Virus record (IMG/VR): IMGVR_UViG_3300026097_000876
Coordinates: 186,001-250,000 of that record
Source of the DNA: a virus
Direction: 5' to 3' (one strand)
Length of the DNA stretch: 64,000 nucleotides
The notes beneath the pieces were generated by a model, which searched no databases, was not told the DNA's origin, and saw only the letters and a program-made list of their open reading frames with translations. Position numbers and translations under genes: made by a program. Each line of letters begins with the position of its first letter. Within the stretch, counting starts at the first letter, position 1. Shown here piece after piece: positions 39,634 through 48,095 of the stretch.

Positions 39634-40357
39634 TACCTATGTAAAATATCAGAAAAATTGCAGGATTAATGTCGATACCTCGCATCGTTGTCCCTTTCGG
39701 TGCCCTCAGTGCGTGAGACAAAAGACAATAAGCCAAGATATGATACGTAGAAGTTTTGATTTGGAAGAACATAACTTTCAAAAAATATTAGATTATTACG
39801 ATAATGGTCCTACATTTTGTGGACAAATTTCTGACCCTATCTATCATCCTAGATTTTTAAATTTTTTAAAAATGTGCAATGGACGAAATAGAGCTGTTCG
39901 TATTGCCACAGTAGGTAGTGGTAAAAGCGACGAGTGGTGGGACGAGGCTTATAGCTATGGTCTTGGAGAAAATCAGTGGACTTTCGGAGTAGACGGTATA
40001 GACGAAAAGAGCGAACTGTATCGCGTTGGTAGTAATTTCAAAGATCAATGGCGTCGAATGCAACAGGGTAGAGATCTAGGACATGTAATTGTTTGGCAGT
40101 ATATTATATTTGGTTATAATGAACACGAAATAGATCAGGCAGTAGAAATTGCAAAGAAAGAAGATTTTACTCTGCTTTTTGTTAACACAAACAGGGGATT
40201 TAATCCAGAAAGTGATACCCTGAGAAAGAATGTTAATTTTAAAATAAACAGTCCCGATCCAAAGCATCTTACTGATCGTCTTAAGAAAGAATGGTATGCT
40301 CATACCACAGATGTATTTCAGGCCTGGCGTGATCTTCCTCCTTGGAGTCCGAAATGA
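39614..40357 (+). CDS. Short radical SAM enzyme lacking C-terminal domain
   Basis: 247 residues from GTG (39614), a start I accept with reserve since no ATG is close and the site is weak. The cluster motif is CPFRCPQC (Cys26, Cys30, Cys33). The rest is a partial barrel with FCGQISDPIYHPRFLNFLK in place of the usual GGEP, then TFGVDGIDEKSELYRVG and IVWQYIIFGYNEHEIDQAVE, the conserved last strands. The same 'FCGQ.SDP..HP.F..FLK' occurs in the gene at 44075, so the two are paralogues. The SPASM-like part is the separate gene immediately upstream. Confidence 0.8.
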   Translation: MKERITDTYVKYQKNCRINVDTSHRCPFRCPQCVRQKTISQDMIRRSFDLEEHNFQKILDYYDNGPTFCGQISDPIYHPRFLNFLKMCNGRNRAVRIATVGSGKSDEWWDEAYSYGLGENQWTFGVDGIDEKSELYRVGSNFKDQWRRMQQGRDLGHVIVWQYIIFGYNEHEIDQAVEIAKKEDFTLLFVNTNRGFNPESDTLRKNVNFKINSPDPKHLTDRLKKEWYAHTTDVFQAWRDLPPWSPK

Positions 40358-40923
40358 AAAGTAAAAAGAATAGCCTAGTTAAATGTGAGCATTATCCAAC
40401 ATTATTTTATGATACGCAATCTGATACTTTTGTAAAGTATTATAGTGATCGAGCTCCTTTTGAAAAATGGTGGAGTGTTTATAGAGAGTATCAAAATTTT
40501 GAACATAGAACTGTGCAGGTTTTAGACGTAAATTTCAAAAAGAAATACTTTGTAATGGAGTCAATAAAAGGTATTAATCTTGAGCACGAGATGATTAAAC
40601 TAGATTTTGAGGATACAAAGAAAGTTCTGACACAGACTTTAGAAATTTTTAGTAATAAATTTAGTTTTGCATGCGAAGCTATGCATGACACAGAGATATT
40701 TTTCCATAAAGACTTTCGAACTGAAAATCTCATGTTTGACGAAAATAAAAATGTGAGACTAGTAGACCCTGATAGTTTCAGTGTTTTGCCACTTGATAGA
40801 ATGAATAATTTATTGTTTTTTGGAAGGTACATGGATACTCTTACATCCATTCGAGAACGCCTTAGTTTTGCAGAGCTTACCGAAGAGCAAAAATATCGAT
40901 TAGGAAGAGGATATTTATACTAA
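40354..40923 (+). CDS. Small kinase-like phosphotransferase
   Basis: 189 residues from the ATG at 40354 (GGAG seven bases upstream; overlaps the previous stop as ATGA). The catalytic loop is HKDFRTENLMF (His118, Asp120, Asn125), and the metal site is LVDPDSF, where DPD (138-140) stands for the DFG motif. The N-terminal lobe has a 'KKKYFVMESIKGINLEHEM' strand-hinge. This is a minimal protein-kinase-like fold as in small-molecule and sugar kinases (APH, HipA, LPS kinases). In a glycan operon a sugar or lipid acceptor is more likely than protein. Confidence 0.7.
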   Translation: MKSKKNSLVKCEHYPTLFYDTQSDTFVKYYSDRAPFEKWWSVYREYQNFEHRTVQVLDVNFKKKYFVMESIKGINLEHEMIKLDFEDTKKVLTQTLEIFSNKFSFACEAMHDTEIFFHKDFRTENLMFDENKNVRLVDPDSFSVLPLDRMNNLLFFGRYMDTLTSIRERLSFAELTEEQKYRLGRGYLY

Positions 40924-41996
40924 TGATTTCTTATGACGGCTGGGATAAGGAGTATCAAGAAAATCGAGAAGAATACTTGGAAGTGTTTGATCGTTTTATG
41001 AGTCAAATGAATTACGAAAATAATGAAGACTGGGAGCGTAGTTTTGCAGAACGTGTAGGTCGTAAACATTGTGTTAGTGTTGCTAGTGCCACAGATGCAC
41101 TACACTTTACGCTATTAGCACACGGTATTGGTACAGACGACGAAGTACTAGTAACAGACTTTAGTTGGATTAGTAGTTCAGCTTGCGTAAGTATGGTAGG
41201 TGCCACTCCAGTATTTTGCGACATTGACTTAGATACATATCATATGAGCTTAGACAGCATACAGCGCATGTACAGCAGTAAGACTAAGGCAATTGTATAT
41301 GTACACCTATTTGGTAACATGACTGACACAAGCGCAATACAAGCGTTCTGTGCAGAAAAAAATATACTGTTTATCGAAGATGCTGCACAGAGTTTAGGTA
41401 GTAGTCTCAACGGTGTTAGAGCAGGCACTATTGGCGATTGCAGTGTGTACAGTTTTAACTCAAACAAAGTTATTGCAGGCATCAACGGCGGCGGCGTTGT
41501 GTTAACCGACAACGAAGATATTGCAAAACGTGTAAAGCAGATTCGCAGACACGGCAAAGACAAAACATTCGACACGCTAGGCTACAACAGTCGCATGTAT
41601 GTGCTTAATGCAGAAATTATTAATCTGCGATTACAACGTGCAGAAGAAAATCAATCAAAGCGTCAAGATATTGCAAAACGTTACAACGAAGCATTTGCAG
41701 AGTTGTCTGTAGTAACACAAGCAATGTCAAACGGATTAAATCACAACTATCACAAATACGTAGTAAGATTCAAAGACAAGGACACTAGAAAGCGTGTTAA
41801 AGACGCCTTAAATGCTAGTATACACTACGAGACTCCGTTGAGTGCTAACGGTATGTACGACACACTACAGTGCAGGAGAGACGCTTGTACAGCGTCTGTG
41901 ACGGCATCTAATACTGTTTTATCGTTGCCGATACACGCTTGGTTAACTGAGGATGAAATAAGTAATATTATCAAACTAGTTAAGGATAACATATGA
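40923..41996 (+). CDS. DegT/DnrJ/EryC1 PLP-dependent aminotransferase
   Basis: 357 residues, full length for the family. The N-terminal ASATDALHFTLLAHGIGTDD is the cofactor-phosphate loop, VTDFSWISSSACVSMVGATP and VFCDID follow. IEDAAQSLGS carries Asp153 that contacts the pyridine nitrogen, and SFNSNKVIAGINGGGVV contains the PLP lysine, Lys182 (the family normally has 'F...K.....GGG'). The late LPIHAWLTEDEISNII is the usual C-terminal signature. These enzymes put amino groups on keto-sugars, or build other amino products. It starts at the overlapping stop of the kinase-like gene and ends with ATGA into a nitroreductase-like gene. Confidence 0.9.
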   Translation: MISYDGWDKEYQENREEYLEVFDRFMSQMNYENNEDWERSFAERVGRKHCVSVASATDALHFTLLAHGIGTDDEVLVTDFSWISSSACVSMVGATPVFCDIDLDTYHMSLDSIQRMYSSKTKAIVYVHLFGNMTDTSAIQAFCAEKNILFIEDAAQSLGSSLNGVRAGTIGDCSVYSFNSNKVIAGINGGGVVLTDNEDIAKRVKQIRRHGKDKTFDTLGYNSRMYVLNAEIINLRLQRAEENQSKRQDIAKRYNEAFAELSVVTQAMSNGLNHNYHKYVVRFKDKDTRKRVKDALNASIHYETPLSANGMYDTLQCRRDACTASVTASNTVLSLPIHAWLTEDEISNIIKLVKDNI

Positions 41997-42712
41997 TAGA
42001 AGAATTATTTGGTAAAAGAAAACATGTTGTACATTATGATACAGAAATTATTCCTACACGATCCGAAGTAGAAGAAATACTAAGAGTAGGGTATTCTCTA
42101 GCAACATCCAAACAGAAGGCTTATGCCTATAAGTTTTGGATATTAGGACCAAATAAAGAACGCAGTCACATGTTATGGGAAATGGCTGAAGGTAGGAAAA
42201 TTGATGTGGATTACGAAGCATACGGTACTACTACAAAAGATAAAAAATATGTTGCTAATCCCGCTTTGTTCCATCTAAAAAGTTCTCCGTGGACTTTTTT
42301 GGTTACTCCGAGAACTTCGTCCCCTAATCCGCATTTTAAGTATGCATTTGAAACTGCTGGCAGTAAATGGCAGTTAGAAGACAGGGACTTTGTTAATACA
42401 AAAAACAGAGAATCAAATGCCATAGATGTAGGAATGGTGGCAAAAACAATCAGCGGAGCCGCATTTGAAAAAGGTTGGGATGTATCATACAATATCTGTT
42501 TTGAAAACGACAAAACAAAATGGCCAAAGTGTCTTCCATTCATTAGTGACCATGCTACAGGTTTTAGGCCTGTAATGATGATGACCTTAGGAAAAGGAAA
42601 AAAATATTATTATGAAAGATTGATTAGTGACGGCACAATCGCAAATGATCCTAAATATAATGCAGATCCTCCTTTTGAAACTATTTTCGAATTTTTTGAC
42701 GAGAACAAATGA
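41993..42712 (+). CDS. Nitroreductase-like protein, paralogue 1 (degenerate)
   Basis: 239 residues. It aligns by eye with the three other copies in this cluster: GYSLATSKQKAYAYKFWILG corresponds to the 'PSKQN..PYKVHV.GP' block, SSPWTFLVTPRTSSPNP to the 'APYV..F..R....P' block, and the C-terminal TLGKGKKYYYERL to 'G.GK..Y.R'. The proline of PSKQN is replaced and the N-terminal Arg pair that binds FMN phosphate is absent (KRKHVVHYD). It may have lost or changed flavin binding. It overlaps both neighbours by 4 bases. Confidence 0.6.
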   Translation: MIEELFGKRKHVVHYDTEIIPTRSEVEEILRVGYSLATSKQKAYAYKFWILGPNKERSHMLWEMAEGRKIDVDYEAYGTTTKDKKYVANPALFHLKSSPWTFLVTPRTSSPNPHFKYAFETAGSKWQLEDRDFVNTKNRESNAIDVGMVAKTISGAAFEKGWDVSYNICFENDKTKWPKCLPFISDHATGFRPVMMMTLGKGKKYYYERLISDGTIANDPKYNADPPFETIFEFFDENK

Positions 42713-43398
42713 TGGAAAATTATAAGTATGTTTTAGAGTATGATAATTCTGCATTTATTGATCCTACTCATATTGATAATGCATTAGAATATGCTTGGAA
42801 GGTAACTCCGTCAAAACAAAATTTTATGCCTTATAAGGTGCATGTTCTCTCACCCGAAGCTGAAGGGCATAAACAAATTTTATACAACAAAGCACTCATT
42901 CAACAAGCGCGAGGATCAGGAATTAAGATAAAAAATTCTAAAGCCTTGCAAAAATATGATCAGCGATTAAAGAATGATGACATGCAACCTTTTTTTCGTA
43001 ATTTAAAAACAGCTCCGTATGTTTTTATATTTGCACAGCGGGTTGAAGACGAACCTAATCCATTCCAGCAACATAATATCAATTATGGATTAACATATTG
43101 TCAAACAGAGAATAGCGACCCCGGACATGCACACGGTAAAGATATTGCAAGAATTGAAATAGGCATGTTCAGTGCAAATCTTGCATCGCATTTGTTAACT
43201 AATAAGATAGATGTTTCTTTTACACAGTGTTTTCCTGGTGAGCTTGACACTTGGACTGAAAAAGAATTTAAATTTTTAAAAGATGACGTTCTTTTAATTA
43301 TGACGGCAGGCAAAGGCAAAATATATAGAAGAGATCTTAAATCACAAGAAAAAGATCTAAAACCAAATTTTAAAAGAATAGTAAACAAGGAAGTATAA
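42709..43398 (+). CDS. Nitroreductase-like protein, paralogue 2
   Basis: 229 residues. The nitroreductase-fold anchor is present: ALEYAWKVTPSKQNFMPYKV, HVLSPEAEGHKQILY, then APYVFIFAQRVEDEPNPF. The C-terminal half has DIARIEIGMFSANLASHLL, the helix that forms the dimer/FMN pocket, and LIMTAGKGKIYRR. The N-terminus (NYKYVLEYDN) lacks the RxxR FMN-phosphate motif. No other copy than the fourth keeps this motif. FMN-dependent redox or dehydrogenation is the family role; the substrate is unknown. Confidence 0.65.
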   Translation: MMENYKYVLEYDNSAFIDPTHIDNALEYAWKVTPSKQNFMPYKVHVLSPEAEGHKQILYNKALIQQARGSGIKIKNSKALQKYDQRLKNDDMQPFFRNLKTAPYVFIFAQRVEDEPNPFQQHNINYGLTYCQTENSDPGHAHGKDIARIEIGMFSANLASHLLTNKIDVSFTQCFPGELDTWTEKEFKFLKDDVLLIMTAGKGKIYRRDLKSQEKDLKPNFKRIVNKEV

Positions 43399-44078
43399 TG
43401 ATTAAAAAGATTTTAGACAAATGGAAATATGTTCTTGCATTCGATACTGAACACAGAACAGACAAAACTGTTATTAAAGACATAATGCATACAGCTTGGC
43501 AGACAACGCCGAGCAAAAACAGTTTCATGCCTTATAGAGTTCATGTATTTGGCCCAGGAGAAGAAAAGTCAAAAAGAATAATATATGAAACAAGTGCCGC
43601 AAAAGAGAAAAATTCAAACAGCAGAAATTCGAACCCCGATCAATGGGAAGTTAATTCAAATAAAGCAAGTTTATTAACAGCTGAATATATCCTGGTATTC
43701 ACTCCGAGAGCAGAAGATAATCCTAGTCCTTGGCAAATTCATCTACACAACGGCGGGTGCTACATGGATGCATGGTACGAAGACAAATTAAAAAAATATA
43801 GGGCAACAATTTTAGTAGAAGTTGGGTTATTTGCACAAGCAGTCTCTACATTGTGTTTAGAACAAGGTCTGCATACTAACTACATTTCATCATTTGAATC
43901 AGATTTAGAATACTGGAAAGATCTTGACTTTATAAAGCATCCACCTTGTCTAATTATGGGAATAGGTAAGGCTAAGTATTTTCGTAGAGAATGGATGAAA
44001 AAAATCGGATGGGACGAAGGTGATCATAAACCGAGCTTCAGCAGTGTAGTTAATTTCCATGGAATTGATACCGAATGA
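43398..44078 (+). CDS. Nitroreductase-like protein, paralogue 3
   Basis: 226 residues, closest by eye to paralogue 2: TAWQTTPSKNSFMPYRVHVF, EYILVFTPRAEDNPSPW, ATILVEVGLFAQAVSTLCLE and a final LIMGIGKAKYFRREW. The N-terminal Arg motif is again missing (KWKYVLAFDTE). It starts at the overlapping TAATG of paralogue 2 and ends ATGATG into the split radical SAM gene. Tandem duplication followed by divergence explains copies 1 to 3. Confidence 0.65.
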   Translation: MIKKILDKWKYVLAFDTEHRTDKTVIKDIMHTAWQTTPSKNSFMPYRVHVFGPGEEKSKRIIYETSAAKEKNSNSRNSNPDQWEVNSNKASLLTAEYILVFTPRAEDNPSPWQIHLHNGGCYMDAWYEDKLKKYRATILVEVGLFAQAVSTLCLEQGLHTNYISSFESDLEYWKDLDFIKHPPCLIMGIGKAKYFRREWMKKIGWDEGDHKPSFSSVVNFHGIDTE

Positions 44079-44713
44079 TGTCAACCGATCAAATGGAAAA
44101 TAATTTTTTTAACCGAACTGAAGTAAATGTGGATATTGCATATAGATGTGCTCTTGACTGTCCGAGATGTCAACGTTGGAGGGTCTATAGAAAGCATAAC
44201 AAGAAAGTTCCAGGTTATGACATGACCATGACTGAGTTTAAAAGAATTGTCTCACACTTTACTGAAGTTAGTTTTTGCGGACAGTATTCTGATCCAATTC
44301 ATCATCCGAAATTTATTGATTTTCTAAAACTATGCAAGGATAAAGGTATAAAAGCATCTGTGCATAATGCATCATCTGCTAAATCAGAAGATTGGTATAT
44401 TCAAGCATTTAAAGCAAATCCCAATGCTCAATGGTTTTTTGGAATAGACGGGTTGCCTCATCAGAGCCATCAGTATAGAATTAATCAAGATGGCGTAAAA
44501 CTTTATAATATTATGCTAGAAGCAAAAAAGTATTTAAAAACAAAACCAATATGGCAGTACATCATTTTTAATTACAATGAAAATCATGTCGAAGAAGCTA
44601 AAAAAATGGCTGACGACGACGACGTCTATTTTATGTTAGTAAGATCTTCTAGGTGGGACCGAGACGATCCATTAATGCCTACTCTTAAAGAATATAAGTT
44701 AAATAGATTATGA
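44075..44713 (+). CDS. Short radical SAM enzyme, second split pair
   Basis: 212 residues. The cluster motif is CALDCPRC (Cys25, Cys29, Cys32), with FCGQYSDPIHHPKFIDFLKL, FGIDGLPHQSHQYRINQDG and IWQYIIFNYNENHVEEAKK. These match the gene at 39614 block by block, so both come from one duplication. It lacks a C-terminal auxiliary domain, which is encoded by the next gene with a 4-base overlap. Sandwiched between nitroreductase-like paralogues, it probably acts on the same substrate as these. Confidence 0.8.
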   Translation: MMSTDQMENNFFNRTEVNVDIAYRCALDCPRCQRWRVYRKHNKKVPGYDMTMTEFKRIVSHFTEVSFCGQYSDPIHHPKFIDFLKLCKDKGIKASVHNASSAKSEDWYIQAFKANPNAQWFFGIDGLPHQSHQYRINQDGVKLYNIMLEAKKYLKTKPIWQYIIFNYNENHVEEAKKMADDDDVYFMLVRSSRWDRDDPLMPTLKEYKLNRL

Positions 44714-45045
44714 CTGTAGAATTAAAACCAAAATGTTTTGAAGATCAGCAGATGGCTGTAACTAATAGAGGTCATTTAATACCTTGTTGTTATTGCGATA
44801 CTCAGCATACTATGAATGATTTAGAATTTCAAAAACTATTGAAAGTTAGCAAAATAAGCGACTATAACAGTATAGAAGAAATTTTGAATACAAACGAATG
44901 GAAAGAGTTTTATAAAAATCTGCAACAAAATATTGGGCCTCGTGCTTGTCAGACTGTCTGTGCTAAAAATAAAAAAGACCCGTTAAATATTAAAGAAATA
45001 GAAGACGGTCGAACAGGAAAAATTATACATACTAGAATTGCATAG
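44710..45045 (+). CDS. Stand-alone SPASM-like auxiliary Fe-S domain, second copy
   Basis: 111 residues. Cys9, then TNRGHLIPCCYCDT (Cys26, Cys27, Cys29), a central 'IEEILNTNEWKEFYKNL' helix and RACQTVCAKNKKD (two more cysteines). The pattern and helix match the SPASM-like gene at 39274. Here it follows its radical SAM partner, the normal N-to-C order of a fused enzyme, with an ATGA overlap. The pair could be the ancestral arrangement, split by a stop. Confidence 0.7.
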   Translation: MTVELKPKCFEDQQMAVTNRGHLIPCCYCDTQHTMNDLEFQKLLKVSKISDYNSIEEILNTNEWKEFYKNLQQNIGPRACQTVCAKNKKDPLNIKEIEDGRTGKIIHTRIA

Positions 45046-45064
45046 CAACATATGGAAGATTAAA

Positions 45065-45736
45065 ATGTTAGAAGAGTTAATGCTGAAAAGGCAACAAGTA
45101 AGATTTTTTGATAGAGAAAACTATCCTAGCGAAAAAATAATTTACTCAATCTTAGAAAAAACTTATCAAATAGTTCCATCTAAACAAAATTTAGTGCCTT
45201 ACAAAGTCCATGTGTTAGGTCCAAGCATGGAAGAACATAAAAGAGAGTTATATCTTTTATCTTCTAAACAACAGCTAGGTGACAAGTTAAATTATAACGA
45301 ACTTGCCAAACGTAATAGCGGAAATACACAGTTGTTGGCTCCTTATGTTCTACTTTTTGAAAAAAGATTACCAGAACCTAACGATTTTGTAAAAAAAGAA
45401 ATGCTCCTAGGACATAAATTTAATGAATGTTTGCCCGAACAACAAAGAAATCAAAGGATAGCTACAGCTATCGAGGTGGGTATGTTTACAGCAATGCTAT
45501 CTGGGTTTTGTATGGAGGAAGATATTTCTCTAAGTTATATAGGATGCCTTCCTGGAAACCCAGAAACCTACAAAAATAATCCTTCTGTCAATTTTGATTT
45601 TATCGAACAACACATTTTTTTAGGGATAGGCATAGGTTACCAAGACTATTCTATCGAAGAAAATCTTAGATTATCTCGTTTACAAAATTGTGGAGAGATA
45701 AAACCTAAAAGTGATAATGTAATTGTTAAACATTAA
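45065..45736 (+). CDS. Nitroreductase-like protein, paralogue 4 (most canonical)
   Basis: 223 residues from the ATG at 45065 (GGAAGA ten bases upstream); an upstream TTG would add nine residues without a site. It has the FMN-phosphate motif lost in the other copies (MLKRQQVRFFDRENYPS), then QIVPSKQNLVPYKVHVLGP, APYVLLFEKRLPEP, ATAIEVGMFTAMLSGFCMEE and ISLSYIGCLPGNPE, ending LGIGIGYQD. This is close to typical nitroreductases, and I expect it to bind FMN. It is the last gene before the perfect sigma70-type promoter. Confidence 0.75.
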   Translation: MLEELMLKRQQVRFFDRENYPSEKIIYSILEKTYQIVPSKQNLVPYKVHVLGPSMEEHKRELYLLSSKQQLGDKLNYNELAKRNSGNTQLLAPYVLLFEKRLPEPNDFVKKEMLLGHKFNECLPEQQRNQRIATAIEVGMFTAMLSGFCMEEDISLSYIGCLPGNPETYKNNPSVNFDFIEQHIFLGIGIGYQDYSIEENLRLSRLQNCGEIKPKSDNVIVKH

Positions 45737-45741
45737 TGGTG

Positions 45742-45770
45742 TTGACAATTCATATTAATTAGTGTATAAT
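45742..45770 (+). promoter_or_regulatory. Sigma70-type promoter, perfect consensus
   Basis: TTGACA (45742-45747), 17-nt spacer, TATAAT (45765-45770), in the 62-base gap between two genes of the same strand. The exact match to housekeeping consensus is rare by chance. It is placed for the radical SAM, carbamoyltransferase and methyltransferase genes, and divides the island into separately controlled parts. Confidence 0.9.
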
Positions 45771-45798
45771 ATAAGAAAATAAGTATAGGAAAATAAAA

Positions 45799-46635
45799 AT
45801 GTTTCTAACCCTTGAAGATTTAAAAGGTTCAGAATATCGTACAGTAGACTTTTATATGACAAAAAGTTGTAATAAGAGTTGCCATTATTGTACTGCATGG
45901 ACTCTTGAAATGCGTAATCTTGATGTTGACATGGATTTTTTGCGTACTATTTTAGAAGGTCTTGCTCCTTATAAAACACGTATTTGTTTGCTCGGCGGTG
46001 AACCTGGACTTGTTAAGAACTTAAGAGAAGTTATTGCCGAAATTAAAAAGTATCCCAATCTAGTAGTACAGGTACTTTCTAACAGTCTTATACGTAAATT
46101 TTATCCAGAAGTATTAGAAGATCCTGAGATTATTTACATCGAACATTTAGTGTTGGACTTTTACGAAGATCGAATTGAAAAGTTAGGTAACTATGATTTC
46201 TTTGAACCTAATGATCTAAACAATTATAATCTTATAATTGAAACACCTGGATACTTTGATTACAGAGACAAACATGATTTGTCTTATCTTATGCACAAAA
46301 ATACAGAATTTAAAGAATATAATTCACGCTCTCCGGATTTCTTTTCAGATCATAAAATTGTACAAGCGCCAGAAATTGAAAGACGAGTATGTGCTAAGTT
46401 TCCGCAAGTTCCTGTGTTTGATTTTGAAATACAAAAAATTAGACATTGTAGCAGGAAAGTTATTAACGGTAGCCGTCAATTTGATGTTACTAAAGAAAAT
46501 ATTGAAAAGATGATGAACTACGAACTTTTTGAATTCGAAAACTATTGCAAAGGTTGTATGGATATTATTCCTCCGAGGCCAGTAGCACGTAGATTAGAAA
46601 TATTAGAAAAAATAGCATTAGAAGATATCACATGA
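45799..46635 (+). CDS. Radical SAM enzyme with C-terminal Cys domain
   Basis: 278 residues. DFYMTKSCNKSCHYCTAW holds Cys24, Cys28, Cys31; ICLLGGEPGLVKNLREVI is the SAM-binding GGEP; VVQVLSNSLI the next strand. The C-terminal 90 residues carry a compact SPASM/twitch-like set (VCAKFPQVPVFDFEIQKIRH, then CSRK and ENYCKGCMDI). Small for a radical SAM-SPASM enzyme. Preceded by its own perfect promoter, with TAGGAAA as ribosome site. It overlaps the carbamoyltransferase by 4 bases, suggesting sequential steps. Confidence 0.85.
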   Translation: MFLTLEDLKGSEYRTVDFYMTKSCNKSCHYCTAWTLEMRNLDVDMDFLRTILEGLAPYKTRICLLGGEPGLVKNLREVIAEIKKYPNLVVQVLSNSLIRKFYPEVLEDPEIIYIEHLVLDFYEDRIEKLGNYDFFEPNDLNNYNLIIETPGYFDYRDKHDLSYLMHKNTEFKEYNSRSPDFFSDHKIVQAPEIERRVCAKFPQVPVFDFEIQKIRHCSRKVINGSRQFDVTKENIEKMMNYELFEFENYCKGCMDIIPPRPVARRLEILEKIALEDIT

Positions 46636-48095
46636 AGTTTTATGCAGTAGCCTTAAATATGCACGATCATAATACATATGACGGTGTAACACACTATCAA
46701 CTAGAAAGACACACCCGTGCTAAACATAATCTAAATTATAAAAATGTTCATGATCCAGAACCGAGTAAACGTTTTTTTGATAATTTTGTAAAGACTAATG
46801 ATAAAGTACTTTGCTTTACTGTTTCTAATCTAGGACAAGAATTTGTATTAGACCGGATTGAAAAAAAATTCGGAAAAGACTTTTTAAACTTCAGACCTAG
46901 CCATATCTGGGATTGTTATCATACCGATGATTTTTATTATATCGATCATCATCAAAGTCATGCTACCTATGCTCTTCTAAGTTCAGGATTTCCGGAAAGT
47001 GACATTCTTGCTATCGACGGCAGAGGTTGGCAATTTAATTGTATTTTTGTTAACAAAGAAGGAAGAATAAAAGATCTTACAGATGAATTATCTATTGGCG
47101 GACTTTGGAATAGGCTATCGCAAGATCTTGGTTTTGGATATTTAGGCGCAGGTAAAGTAATGGGTCTTGCTGGTTACGGTAAGTATGATCATAGGGTTCA
47201 CGCTATGTTAGAAGTATATCTCACTAATGATAATAACCTTCCTAACTGGTATAAAAAAATTATCGACAGCTGCAACAAAGAAGATATTGCTTTTACTCTA
47301 CAATATGTTACAGAAGAATTAATTAAAAAATATGTATATCCTCTCAAAACTAGTGACAATTTGTGTGTAGCAGGCGGAGTAGCATATAATGGCTACATGA
47401 ATGAGGAATTTACTAAACATTATAAAAACGTACATGTACCGCCTGCTGTTGGTGACGAAGGTCAGGCAATAGGTACTTACATGCATGCCGAATATGTAGT
47501 AAACGGAAATGTACACATTCCTTGTGTATACTCTGGTGTTGAACATAAGTACACACTACCAGATACATTTGAAGATTTGAATATCCCTAAACTGGCACAA
47601 CAAATAGCAGATGGCAAAATAGTAGGATGGTTCCAAGGAAAGAGTGAAAGTGGTAATAGAGCACTAGGCAATCGTAGTATACTTGCAGATCCACGCAATC
47701 CCGATATTAAAGATATTATTAACAGTAAGATTAAACTACGTGAAGACTTTAGACCGTTTGCTCCTAGCGTACTAGAAGAACATTATACAGAATATTTTGA
47801 TACTAATCAGCCATCGCCTTATATGAGCAGGATTGTAAAAGTTAAAGGTAACATCATACCGGGCGTAACTCACGTAGACAGTACAGCAAGGATTCAAACT
47901 GTTAATAAAACACAGAATCAAAAATTTTATGATTTAATTAACGAATTTTATAAAATTACAGGAGTTCCTATGTTACTTAACACAAGTTTTAACTGTCAAG
48001 AACCTATTGTAGAAACTCCGCACGAAGCATATGAAACTTATAACAAAACTTCTTTGGATATTCTTGTTATTAATGATAAAGTGATTGAAAAATGA
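46632..48095 (+). CDS. NodU/CmcH-type carbamoyltransferase
   Basis: 487 residues with the family's two-domain layout. The N-terminal Kae1-like part has YYIDHHQSHATYA (metal-site His106, His107, His110), DILAIDGRGW and VMGLAGYGKYD; the C-terminal YrdC-like/carbamoyltransferase domain has LCVAGGVAYNGYMNEEF, GDEGQAIGTYMHAE, GKSESGNRALGNRSILADPR and RPFAPSVLEEH. Relatives move carbamoyl from carbamoyl phosphate through carbamoyl-AMP onto hydroxyls of antibiotics and nodulation factors. Marine T4-like phages are known to carry such genes. The acceptor here is not evident; it is slightly shorter than typical (about 550). Confidence 0.9.
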   Translation: MKFYAVALNMHDHNTYDGVTHYQLERHTRAKHNLNYKNVHDPEPSKRFFDNFVKTNDKVLCFTVSNLGQEFVLDRIEKKFGKDFLNFRPSHIWDCYHTDDFYYIDHHQSHATYALLSSGFPESDILAIDGRGWQFNCIFVNKEGRIKDLTDELSIGGLWNRLSQDLGFGYLGAGKVMGLAGYGKYDHRVHAMLEVYLTNDNNLPNWYKKIIDSCNKEDIAFTLQYVTEELIKKYVYPLKTSDNLCVAGGVAYNGYMNEEFTKHYKNVHVPPAVGDEGQAIGTYMHAEYVVNGNVHIPCVYSGVEHKYTLPDTFEDLNIPKLAQQIADGKIVGWFQGKSESGNRALGNRSILADPRNPDIKDIINSKIKLREDFRPFAPSVLEEHYTEYFDTNQPSPYMSRIVKVKGNIIPGVTHVDSTARIQTVNKTQNQKFYDLINEFYKITGVPMLLNTSFNCQEPIVETPHEAYETYNKTSLDILVINDKVIEK

